Source: Oscillospiraceae bacterium
Lineage (GTDB): Bacteria; Bacillota; Clostridia; Oscillospirales; Oscillospiraceae
Length of the DNA: 13,106 bases
Assembly: GCA_009776905.1 (NCBI GenBank)
Contig: WRMX01000007.1
Span: 9,660 to 22,765, forward strand
Direction: 5' to 3'
Shown: positions 1 through 6,757 of the stretch, in pieces
Position numbering within the stretch: the stretch's first letter is position 1
Layout of the letters: each line of letters opens with the position of its first letter
Notes under the pieces: model-generated
The model's database searches: none
Told to the model about the DNA's origin: nothing
What the model saw: only the letters and a program-made list of their open reading frames with translations
Made by a program: the position numbers and the translations under genes

Positions 1-1215
1 GCGATACTGTTCTTCCGCAACAAGCAGATGGCCGCGCGGTTGGAAATCCAGGTCCATGAACGGACAGCGGAACTGGAGGTGCAAACTGCTGCGGCAAAGG
101 TTGCAAGCACGGCCAAGAGCGAGTTTCTCGCACGAATGAGCCATGAAATACGCACCCCTTTGAACGCAATCATCGGCATGACGGAGATCGCGCGGCGCGC
201 GCATGAAATTACGAAGAAAGACTCTTCTCTCAATGAAATATCTGCCGCGTCCGGCCACTTGCTCGGCGTGTTGAATGATGTGCTCGATATGGCTAAAATC
301 GAAAGCGGGAAATTTACGCTCATATACGAGCCTTTCGTGTTGTATAACGCGATGGACGAGGTCGCAGGCATAATAAAGCAACGATGCGAAGAAAAAGGCG
401 TTAAGTTTATCCAACGTTTTGCCATTGAGCCAACGCGAGGAGCTCGCGGCGACAGGCTGCGATTGAAGCAAGTTTTGATAAATTTGCTTGGAAACGCGGT
501 CAAATTTACTCCTTCCGGCGGTGAGGTGAGGTTCGTCGCCGAAGCGATGGAAGGGCAGAGCGTACACTTTGCTGTTGAAGACACGGGCATAGGCATTCCG
601 GAGGAACAACTGGAGATGCTGTTTAACCCGTTTGAGCAGGCGGATAGTTCGATTGCTGTGCGATTTGGCGGGACGGGGCTTGGGCTTGCCATCAGCCAGA
701 ACCTCATCGAGCTGATGGGCGGGCATATCACGGTCATAAGCGAGCTCGGCAGCGGGTCGGTATTTGAATTTACGATTGAGCTGGAGCTCGCGGAAATCGA
801 GGACACCGTCGGCGTGGACAGGGATGTTCCGGTATTTACGGGCAAACGCATATTATTAGTCGAAGATATTGATATAAATCGCGTGATATTGATGGAACTT
901 CTTGCAGAAACGCAGGTAGAGATAGATGAAGCGGAGGACGGAAAGCGCGGAGTCGAAATGTTCGCAGATTCTCCGCAGTGGTATTATGACCTGATATTCA
1001 TGGACATCCAGATGCCAAACATGAACGGATATGAGGCGACGCGAGCAATACGCAGCCTCGACCGTTCCGATGCAAAGGAAGTGCCGATCCTGGCGATGAC
1101 CGCCAACGCATATAAGGAGGATATCGACCATGCGATATCCTCCGGAATGAACAGTCATCTTTCAAAGCCAATAAACATTGATGAAGTATTTGCTGCGTTG
1201 AAAGAGTACATATGA
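1..1215 (+). CDS. Hybrid sensor histidine kinase with C-terminal receiver domain (5' end outside window)
   Basis: The reading frame is open from base 1, so the gene begins upstream and its sensor region is missing. The visible part opens with a few hydrophobic residues (AILFF), which may be the end of a membrane helix, then a charged coiled-coil-like linker. The H-box SHEIRTPLN follows, with the phospho-accepting His at bases 142-144. Next come the N-box (INLLGNAVKF), the G1 box (DTGIGIP) and the G2 box (GGTGLGLAIS) of the HATPase domain. A receiver domain ends the protein: an acidic pocket (LLVED), the phospho-Asp in FMDIQMPNMNG at bases 1003-1005, a Thr in AMTAN and a Lys in LSKP. This arrangement is typical of ArcB/BarA-like kinases that pass phosphate His to Asp, usually onward to an Hpt protein, and none is seen here. 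The stop converges on the AOR gene 59 bases away. The signal sensed cannot be told. Confidence 0.95.
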   Translation, partial: AILFFRNKQMAARLEIQVHERTAELEVQTAAAKVASTAKSEFLARMSHEIRTPLNAIIGMTEIARRAHEITKKDSSLNEISAASGHLLGVLNDVLDMAKIESGKFTLIYEPFVLYNAMDEVAGIIKQRCEEKGVKFIQRFAIEPTRGARGDRLRLKQVLINLLGNAVKFTPSGGEVRFVAEAMEGQSVHFAVEDTGIGIPEEQLEMLFNPFEQADSSIAVRFGGTGLGLAISQNLIELMGGHITVISELGSGSVFEFTIELELAEIEDTVGVDRDVPVFTGKRILLVEDIDINRVILMELLAETQVEIDEAEDGKRGVEMFADSPQWYYDLIFMDIQMPNMNGYEATRAIRSLDRSDAKEVPILAMTANAYKEDIDHAISSGMNSHLSKPINIDEVFAALKEYI

Positions 1216-1274
1216 TGATATTGTATTAGAAGCGGAAGCCGCGTTGCTTTGGCGTGACAGTCAGCAGACCTCTA

Positions 1275-3140
1275 CTATGCGTAAAGATCAGCAACGACGC
1301 AATCCAGACCGCCGAGACCCTCCAGAAAGCTACGTGGGGGGACGGCGGTTTCAATATCCCAGCCGAGATAGCCATAGAAGTTGTCCGCCAACTTTTCGTT
1401 ATCGACAGTAATGCCGTTGAGCGGGCCGGCTTTTAGAGGCGGCTTGCCGACAGCTCTGTCAGAAATTTTGAAATCTTTGCGGCGGAAACCTTCGCGGAGA
1501 TTGAAAGCGTGCCTGATCGTGAAAGAGCGGTAAGCAAACATATCCATTTGCTCTTGGGTATATTCAAACCCGGTGACAGCATTGACCATTTTGATGGAAA
1601 TCCAAGGAGCGAGCAGGAAGTTGCCAAACCCGCAAACACCGCAAGCATCGGTCAGTTCCCATTCAAGCAGCCCTTTCGCATCATCCTCGCCGGTGTTCTC
1701 ATAATTGAATTTGACCTCCGGCGGGCTGTTGCCGAAAGGAACACCGCGGCCGCCTTTGATATGCCTGCCCGGAGTAGGGTCGTATTGGAACGTGCGGGCC
1801 AGGCTTGGATTGTGGCGGGAGCCGTGCATTGGCAGCTCGATGCCGCTGGCGGTGACAAGGCATTCCTCGCCCTTGCCAAGCGCGCGTGAGGCGCCTTGCG
1901 AAGCGAGGTTGAGCGGGACGCCGATGCCTTCGTATGCGCAAATGCGCTCCGCAATGGCGACGATGGCATTAGGGTCGCCCCATTTGAGGTCTATGCCATC
2001 GAGCTCGTCGATGGTGAAAAGACCGTTGTTGTAGCACTCCATGAGCCATGATATCGTCCCCCCGAAAGAAAGCGTGTCATACCCATATTGATTGCACAGC
2101 CAGTTGAGGATGACAGCCGTATCGGAATCGCTGTTGAGCATCATGCTCCCGAACGCGCCCAGCGACTCATATTCAGGGCGCGATGCATGGTCGAGCTTGT
2201 ATTTGCCGTTATCAAGCTTGTAATGCGCGCCGCATTTGATGTAGCAATTGCTGCAACCGATGCTGCCGACCTTGTATTTCGGATCTGTTACATGCCCATT
2301 GATGGCAGTCGCTTCTTCATCGGAAATATCGACCTCGGGCGCGCCCAGCCAGTTTTTGATTGGAGCATCCGCCATCATGACACAGGAGTCATAATGCGCG
2401 GAAGTGCCGAGGGTCTTGAACTGCGCGACGACGCCCTCGCCCATGCCCCCGGGGGAGCCATGCGCGATGCATTCTTTGTTGCAATCGACGAGCGCAGCAT
2501 CGTCTTTGACGACGATCTCCGCAGCGCCACCGCGACAAACCAGAGCTTTCAGCCTCTTGGAGCCCATGACGCCGCCAGGCCCGCCTCGGCCTGCCGCACG
2601 GTGGGTGTCGTTGATGACAGCAGCCATATATGACATATGCTCGCCGCCGGGACCGATTTGCGCGACGCTGATTTTTTCACCGAGCTCCGCGCGCAGGATC
2701 TCCTCGGAGACTGTCGTGGTTTTGCCCCAGATAGCCGAAGCATCGCGGATTTCCGGAACGCCGTTGTCGAAGAAGAGATAAACCGGAGTTTCCGAGATTC
2801 CCTTTATAAACACGGCATCATATCCCGACCTACGCAAAGCGGGGCCGAATGAACCGCCGCAGTTGGAGTCGTTCCAACCCTCCGTGACGGGCGATTTGCT
2901 CACAACGGAAAACCTCGCGCCCAACAGCGCCTTTGTTGCGTTCAACGGGCCCGAAACAAAGCCGATAACGCTCTCGGGAGCATATGCGTGCGTCTTTGCG
3001 GGCATCATGTCGTATAGATACCGCGCTCCGAGCGTTGCGCCTCCGATGAAATGATATGCCCAATCGGGATTGAGGTCTTGATCTGTCATGGTTTTGGCAG
3101 ATAGATCGACGATAAGGATTTTGCCATTATATCCGTACAA
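1275..3140 (-). CDS. Tungsten/molybdenum aldehyde:ferredoxin oxidoreductase family protein
   Basis: This AOR-family enzyme would interconvert aldehydes and carboxylic acids using a pterin-bound tungsten (or molybdenum) centre and a [4Fe-4S] cluster, with ferredoxin as electron partner. I place the start at a TTG (3140-3138), giving 621 aa, close to the roughly 605 aa of Pyrococcus AOR. The TTG follows an AAAGGA site (3156-3151), and homology begins at once with YGYNGKILIVDLS. The frame stays open 76 codons further upstream, but that stretch does not look like AOR. Family marks are a Gly-rich pterin-binding segment near residues 184-197 (GRGGPGGVMGSK), cluster cysteines C296-x2-C299-x3-C303, a fourth ligand candidate at C500 or C503 (DACGVC), E323 in RPEYES and H460 in TPGRH. 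The last two sit where the active-site Glu and His fall in AOR. There is no signal peptide, so it should be cytoplasmic. The substrate is unknown; YdhV- or BamB-like relatives in this family are not simple aldehyde oxidases. Confidence 0.93.
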   Translation of the reverse strand: MYGYNGKILIVDLSAKTMTDQDLNPDWAYHFIGGATLGARYLYDMMPAKTHAYAPESVIGFVSGPLNATKALLGARFSVVSKSPVTEGWNDSNCGGSFGPALRRSGYDAVFIKGISETPVYLFFDNGVPEIRDASAIWGKTTTVSEEILRAELGEKISVAQIGPGGEHMSYMAAVINDTHRAAGRGGPGGVMGSKRLKALVCRGGAAEIVVKDDAALVDCNKECIAHGSPGGMGEGVVAQFKTLGTSAHYDSCVMMADAPIKNWLGAPEVDISDEEATAINGHVTDPKYKVGSIGCSNCYIKCGAHYKLDNGKYKLDHASRPEYESLGAFGSMMLNSDSDTAVILNWLCNQYGYDTLSFGGTISWLMECYNNGLFTIDELDGIDLKWGDPNAIVAIAERICAYEGIGVPLNLASQGASRALGKGEECLVTASGIELPMHGSRHNPSLARTFQYDPTPGRHIKGGRGVPFGNSPPEVKFNYENTGEDDAKGLLEWELTDACGVCGFGNFLLAPWISIKMVNAVTGFEYTQEQMDMFAYRSFTIRHAFNLREGFRRKDFKISDRAVGKPPLKAGPLNGITVDNEKLADNFYGYLGWDIETAVPPRSFLEGLGGLDCVVADLYA

Positions 3141-3177
3141 TGAATTCTCATCCTTTCTGATGTGTGGCAATAAGATT

Positions 3178-3278
3178 CTTCGGTCGCAAGCTCCCGCGAT
3201 ATGACATTGGAAGCGCCCCCTGAACCGAAATAATCGAATGCATGAGCGAAGCCTCAGAACGGTCCGATGTGCGAGGCG
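3178..3278 (-). promoter_or_regulatory. Structured 5' leader of the AOR gene; candidate cis-regulatory RNA
   Basis: Read on the minus strand, this leader can fold into a hairpin of two stacked parts. The outer helix pairs 3230-3224 with 3184-3178 (six Watson-Crick pairs plus one G-U). The inner helix pairs GCTTCC (3214-3209) with GGGAGC (3195-3190), and two more G-C pairs are possible between them. Upstream, GCCTC (3277-3273) can pair with GAGGC (3255-3251). Alternatively CGCCTC (3278-3273) can pair with GGGGCG (3219-3214), which would break into the inner helix. The structure ends about 22 bases before the AAAGGA ribosome binding site of AOR. Moco/tungsten-cofactor riboswitches are known upstream of genes for these cofactors and their enzymes, so that family is the first candidate. 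I could not match its consensus from memory, so the class is an inference. Confidence 0.38.
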
Positions 3279-3388
3279 GTGTCCTATGTATGAATATACA
3301 ATAATTGTCGCATGTTCTATATGTGGATTCGCATAAACTTTTAACCGTGAATATGTATTAGCACACAATCGAATTATGAGACGGTCAT

Positions 3389-3416
3389 GTTATACCTGAC
3401 GGACGCGCAAGTCCAA
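3389..3416 (-). promoter_or_regulatory. Possible promoter for the AOR gene
   Basis: On the minus strand TTGGAC (3416-3411) and TATAAC (3394-3389) are separated by 16 bases. The -10 box is good and the -35 box is partial. Initiation near 3382 would give a leader of about 240 bases before the AOR TTG start, long enough to hold the structured RNA described at 3178-3278. It lies inside an inverted repeat that starts in the end of mobB. AOR could instead be read through from mobB. Confidence 0.3.
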
Positions 3417-3447
3417 TACTAAAACAATGTTTTTCAGTCCGTCAGGT
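3394..3447. repeat. 11-bp perfect inverted repeat spanning the end of mobB
   Basis: ACCTGACGGAC (3394-3404) is an exact reverse complement of GTCCGTCAGGT (3437-3447), with 32 bases between the arms. The right arm encodes the last residues of MobB, just before its stop codon. The loop holds a nested 5-bp stem, AAAAC/GTTTT (3421-3433). No T-run follows on either strand, so it is not a textbook intrinsic terminator. It could end or protect the upstream transcript, or be a protein-binding site. Confidence 0.55.
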
Positions 3448-3952
3448 GCTGCCGCGCGTAGCGCGGAGCGTCTAAAATGAGGTCAACAAGCCCAATAACA
3501 TCATCAAGCCCAAATCGCGGAACGCTCTGCGGAAACTCGCCGTCGAGCAGGACATCGGTGACTATGGCAAGACACTCTTCCGCAGGGACAGGGAGCGGCT
3601 TGCCGGTTGCTGCTCTTTGAACGGCTATCTTCGGCCAATCGCCGCTCTTATAACCTTCGGCGAGAATGATATCAACATCGGAAATTTTCCCAAGCAGAGC
3701 ATCGATTGACATCGGCCGGTTTTCCATAATCGCCGCTTTACTGCCTGAGATGATAGCAGAAATATCGGCGCCCGCTTGGGTAAATCTCCAACTGTCCTTC
3801 CCTATATGGTCAATATCAAACTCGTGCGCGTCGTGCTTAACGACCGCAACTCGCATGCCGCGCGACTTCAACTCCGTAATGAGCTTTTCGAGCAGCGTCG
3901 TTTTGCCGGTGCCTGAAAAAGCGACAATTGAGAATATGGGTATGTTTTCCAT
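3434..3952 (-). CDS. mobB: Molybdopterin-guanine dinucleotide biosynthesis protein MobB
   Basis: MobB is a small GTP-binding protein that assists MobA in attaching GMP to molybdopterin, giving the guanine dinucleotide form of the molybdenum or tungsten cofactor. The product has 172 aa, the usual single-domain size. It shows a P-loop at residues 11-19 (AFSGTGKTT), the VVKHD segment near residues 37-41, the GKDSWRFTQAGA block at 51-62 and the LAEGYK motif near 97-102, all typical of the family. The ATG start is preceded by GGAG at a good distance and lies 15 bases after the BKACE stop, so the two genes are probably co-transcribed. The next gene is AOR, which needs a pterin cofactor. No MobA or other cofactor gene is visible in this window. 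Confidence 0.92.
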   Translation of the reverse strand: MENIPIFSIVAFSGTGKTTLLEKLITELKSRGMRVAVVKHDAHEFDIDHIGKDSWRFTQAGADISAIISGSKAAIMENRPMSIDALLGKISDVDIILAEGYKSGDWPKIAVQRAATGKPLPVPAEECLAIVTDVLLDGEFPQSVPRFGLDDVIGLVDLILDAPRYARQHLTD

Positions 3953-3967
3953 CAGAATCTCCGTCGG

Positions 3968-4879
3968 TTAAACACCCCAAGTGACAGGGTTTGTCTTCTC
4001 ATCGCGCAGGCAATGGCGGGTGATGCCGAGAATTTCGCGTGCCTCATCAGCCGTGGCGATTTCGCGCCCCGCGAGCTTCGAAAGTTCGACAGCGCGTTCG
4101 ACGAGCTGCAGATTTGTCGCGATAACGCCTCTGGAATAATATATGTTGTCCTCCAGCCCGACGCGCAGACCGTCGCACCCGAGAGCCAGCCCTGCCAGCA
4201 TCATCGCCATATGGGTCCTGCCGATCCCCGAAACGCTCCATGAAGAATCCTTAGGCATCTTACCGACCATAAACGCCAGCCCGTCAGCCGTCCCCGGCAT
4301 CGAGCCGCCGACGCCCATGATGAACTGCAAATGCGCCGGCTTGGGGATGCCATGCTTTTCGACATAGAACATCGCTGAATCGATATGCCCGGTGTCGAAA
4401 ATTTCAAATTCCGGCTTAATGTCATATTTGACGACCTCTTGCCCGAGATAGTTCAGGAAGCGCGGGTGGTTTTCAAATATATACGCATTGTTCCAGTTGA
4501 GCGTGTTGGGGTCGAAAGAACACATCTCCGGCCTCAGCGCGCCGAGGTGTTGCAGACGCTTGAAGTCTTCATATTCACCGCCGGATGTCGTGAGGTTGAT
4601 GATGATGTCGACGCCGGCTTTGATCGATTCTTCGCGAATCCTTTCGACGGCTTGCGTGAACATATCAAGGCTCATTGATTTATAGCCGATCTCCATCTTT
4701 CCATCAACTTCCTTGTTCTCGCGGACATGGATGTGCACGATGGAAGCGCCCGCTTTGGCGCATGCGATGGTTTGTTCGGCGATTTCCTCCGCAGTATACG
4801 GAACTGTCGGTGCGTTTTCTTTTTTTGTCCCGGCGCCGCACACGCACACCTGGATCATAACTTTGTTTGTCTTTGCCAT
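3968..4879 (-). CDS. BKACE family beta-keto acid cleavage enzyme (DUF849)
   Basis: BKACE enzymes are metal-dependent TIM-barrel proteins. They take a beta-keto acid plus acetyl-CoA and give acetoacetate plus the acyl-CoA of the remaining part; 3-keto-5-aminohexanoate cleavage enzyme (Kce) of lysine fermentation is the founding member. The 303-aa product is full length. The zinc ligands are visible as H49 and H51 (VHIHVR). Downstream R239, E243 and D244 (LRVGLEDN) keep the spacing of Kce R226, E230 and D231. At the place of Kce Glu14, counted back from the His pair, there is no acidic residue (GAGT), so the substrate may differ from the amino acid-derived one. An AAAGGA site precedes the ATG. 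The dehydrogenase gene ends 49 bases upstream, which suggests a 3-hydroxy acid to keto acid to acyl-CoA sequence. The exact substrate cannot be assigned. Confidence 0.9.
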   Translation of the reverse strand: MAKTNKVMIQVCVCGAGTKKENAPTVPYTAEEIAEQTIACAKAGASIVHIHVRENKEVDGKMEIGYKSMSLDMFTQAVERIREESIKAGVDIIINLTTSGGEYEDFKRLQHLGALRPEMCSFDPNTLNWNNAYIFENHPRFLNYLGQEVVKYDIKPEFEIFDTGHIDSAMFYVEKHGIPKPAHLQFIMGVGGSMPGTADGLAFMVGKMPKDSSWSVSGIGRTHMAMMLAGLALGCDGLRVGLEDNIYYSRGVIATNLQLVERAVELSKLAGREIATADEAREILGITRHCLRDEKTNPVTWGV

Positions 4880-4928
4880 TGTTTTTGTTTCCTTTCTTAA
4901 TATTGCATATTTTGAATCGAGCCAAACG

Positions 4929-5891
4929 TTAGACAGGGTCGTCCATGAACTTCATAGCCAGTTTATAAACCTCGAAGAGCTGCTTATCGCGTTTGACTGT
5001 GAGCGCCTGCTTATCGACGTCGGAATAATCATAAAAGCCCTTGCCGGTCTTGAAGCCCAACTCCCCTTTGTCGAGGTGCTCTTGCAGCGTTTTTGGCATA
5101 TCGACTTCCGGAGGCATTGAATAGCTCTTGTTTTTATAATTGTTCGCAGTCATATCAAGCCCGCCGAAATCTGCGCGCTTGCAGAGCCCCAGCACAACCG
5201 CGCGCGGTATGAAACTGGCCTTGACTGCCTTGTCGATGTCCTCAGGGGAGCAATAACCGTTGTCGAGAAGATAGAACACCTCTTGGTTTAGGCACATCTG
5301 CATGCGGTTTGCGATATAGCCCCTGATGAACTTTTTCATCAGAACGGCAGTCTTTTTGCACTTCTCCAATAGCTCAACGGTGATGTCCGCATATGCATCG
5401 GGAGCCTGCTCGTTTTTGACGACCTCAACCAGCGGAACGAGCTGCGGCGGGGAATACCAATGCGCGATGACCGCTTGTTTCAATCGTTTTTCGGGCATCA
5501 AGGCAAAAACATCGAGCCCTGAAGTATTAGAAGCGATGATAGCATCATTGCTGACGACCGCATCGACTTTTTCAAACAGCTCGATTTTTGCATCCTTGTT
5601 TTCAACTATTGTTTCCTGAATGAAATCCGCGCCATCGACAGCTTCTTCGACGGTCAGCGCAAAACCGACGCGCCCATATGTCTCGTCGAGCATGTCGGCC
5701 TCCAGCATACCTTCTTCGATGAATGTTTGAAGGCTCTTGTACAAGGTTTCTTTTGCTTTTTCGCGAGTTTGCTCGCTGCGGGTCCACATGGTGACGGGAT
5801 AGCCGCCCATAGCGAACATTTGCGCAATCCCCGGGCCCATAGTCCCTGCTCCGAGAACGGCTATTTTTTTGATGTCTTTAATACTTTCCAT
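4929..5891 (-). CDS. 3-hydroxyacyl-CoA dehydrogenase family NAD-dependent oxidoreductase
   Basis: This 320-aa protein is a single NAD-binding plus C-terminal helical unit, as in 3-hydroxybutyryl-CoA dehydrogenase, L-carnitine dehydrogenase and L-gulonate 3-dehydrogenase. It would oxidise a 3-hydroxy group to a ketone. The Rossmann motif GAGTMG is at residues 14-19. The catalytic pair is H144 (AHWYSPP) and E156 (PLVEVV), twelve residues apart as in known enzymes. An Asn near 195 (ANRMQ) and the C-terminal GFKTGKGFYDY motif are also present. I chose the ATG at 5891, with AAGGAG ten bases before it. The frame stays open to 5945, but that ATG lies right at the predicted transcription start and the extra 18 residues precede the family's usual N-terminus. 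The BKACE neighbour favours a free hydroxy acid substrate, as in carnitine breakdown, over a CoA ester. That is inference. Confidence 0.9.
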   Translation of the reverse strand: MESIKDIKKIAVLGAGTMGPGIAQMFAMGGYPVTMWTRSEQTREKAKETLYKSLQTFIEEGMLEADMLDETYGRVGFALTVEEAVDGADFIQETIVENKDAKIELFEKVDAVVSNDAIIASNTSGLDVFALMPEKRLKQAVIAHWYSPPQLVPLVEVVKNEQAPDAYADITVELLEKCKKTAVLMKKFIRGYIANRMQMCLNQEVFYLLDNGYCSPEDIDKAVKASFIPRAVVLGLCKRADFGGLDMTANNYKNKSYSMPPEVDMPKTLQEHLDKGELGFKTGKGFYDYSDVDKQALTVKRDKQLFEVYKLAMKFMDDPV

Positions 5892-5941
5892 TATTGCTTC
5901 ACTCCTTATGACATAGCTGCCCTTTAAGGTACCAATGTCGT

Positions 5942-5969
5942 TCATTCCTTTGATTAAACATTAGAATGA
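5942..5969. promoter_or_regulatory. Inverted repeat centred on the dehydrogenase -10 box; candidate operator
   Basis: TCATTC (5942-5947) and GAATGA (5964-5969) are exact inverted copies with 16 bases between them, so the arm centres are 22 bases apart, about two helical turns. The centre of the repeat falls exactly on the predicted -10 box (5953-5958) of the minus-strand promoter. A short repeat like this can arise by chance, so it is only a candidate. Confidence 0.25.
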
Positions 5970-5981
5970 TTCCAAAGTCAA
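5953..5981 (-). promoter_or_regulatory. Sigma-A-like promoter for the dehydrogenase-BKACE-mobB genes
   Basis: On the minus strand TTGACT (5981-5976) and TTTAAT (5958-5953) each match the consensus at five of six positions, with a 17-base spacer. Transcription would start near 5946, leaving a leader of about 55 bases before the ATG at 5891. This supports that start over the upstream ATG at 5945. Confidence 0.72.
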
Positions 5982-6001
5982 GCGGTTTTCATATTTTTTA
6001 T

Positions 6002-6029
6002 TGGACATTGCATTATTATATGTTACAAT
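6002..6029 (+). promoter_or_regulatory. Extended -10 promoter for the two-component operon
   Basis: TGGACA (6002-6007) matches the -35 consensus at five of six positions. It is followed after 16 bases by TACAAT (6024-6029), with a TG dinucleotide at 6021-6022 forming an extended -10 element. Transcription would begin near 6036, about 23 bases before the TTG start of the response regulator. It stands back to back with the minus-strand promoter, with 20 AT-rich bases between the two -35 boxes. Confidence 0.7.
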
Positions 6030-6058
6030 ATGCGCATGATATTTCCGAGGTGAATGAA

Positions 6059-6751
6059 TTGACAAAAAAGGCTTTAATTATCGAAGATGACAGCAATATC
6101 ACGGAGTTGCTGCGGCTGTACCTCGAAAAGGACGGGTTTACCGTCGCGATGGCCGGGAATGGCGCTGCCGGCGTGTCGGAGTTTGAGTCGTTCGAGCCGG
6201 ACATTGTGTTGCTTGATATCATGCTGCCTGTCATGGACGGATGGGGAGTTTGCCGTGAGATCCGCGCCGTGTCAAACGTGCCGATCATCATGCTCACGGC
6301 AAAAGGAGAGACGCTCGACAAAGTTATGGGATTGGAAATGGGCGCCGACGACTATTTGGTCAAGCCTTTTGAGGTCGGCGAGCTGATAGCGCGCGTCCAT
6401 GCTGTGATGCGCCGCATCGACACGGCGGGGAGTTCCGATAGCAAGAGGTTGGTTTTTGACAATCTCGTCATTGACATGGATTCGTTTGAGCTGCTCGTTT
6501 GCGACAAACGCGTCGAAGCCCCGCCAAAGGAGATGGAGCTGCTTTTCCACCTTGCATCGTCGCCGAACAGAGTATATACGCGCAACCAACTGCTTGATGA
6601 AGTCTGGGGTTTTGATTATTTCGGCGATTCGCGCACCGTCGACGTCCATATCAAGCGCCTGCGCGAAAAGCTCGAGAATGTGAGCGACAAATGGTCGCTC
6701 AAGACCGTCTGGGGAGTGGGGTATAAATTTGAGATGCTGGATGGGCGATAA
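6059..6751 (+). CDS. OmpR/PhoB-type DNA-binding response regulator
   Basis: This 230-aa response regulator has an N-terminal receiver and a C-terminal winged-helix DNA-binding domain. In the receiver the acidic pocket is E9, D10 and D11, the phospho-Asp is D53 (LLDIMLPVMDG), and the conserved Thr and Lys are T80 (MLTAK) and K102 (LVKPF). The winged helix runs from about residue 130 to the end, with the recognition region RTVDVHIKRLREKLE and the closing WGVGYKF motif. I chose a TTG start at 6059, eight bases after GAGG (6047-6050), because the receiver fold begins right after it (TKKALIIEDD). The frame is open further upstream to an ATG at 5966, but that would place the start before the promoter. 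The partner kinase follows after 6 bases. It may regulate itself and the divergent metabolic genes; this is inferred from position. Confidence 0.94.
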   Translation: MTKKALIIEDDSNITELLRLYLEKDGFTVAMAGNGAAGVSEFESFEPDIVLLDIMLPVMDGWGVCREIRAVSNVPIIMLTAKGETLDKVMGLEMGADDYLVKPFEVGELIARVHAVMRRIDTAGSSDSKRLVFDNLVIDMDSFELLVCDKRVEAPPKEMELLFHLASSPNRVYTRNQLLDEVWGFDYFGDSRTVDVHIKRLREKLENVSDKWSLKTVWGVGYKFEMLDGR

Positions 6752-6757
6752 AGACAT

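Noticed and set aside
1232..1242. GCGG-AAG-CCGC hairpin between the converging hybrid kinase and AOR genes, as a terminator
   Set aside because: The stem is only 4 bp and neither strand has a real T-run after it, so an intrinsic terminator is not supported.
3141..3368. N-terminal extension of the AOR frame up to an ATG at 3368
   Set aside because: The 76 extra residues are rich in Arg and Ile without family similarity. AOR homology starts right after the TTG at 3140, which has its own ribosome binding site.
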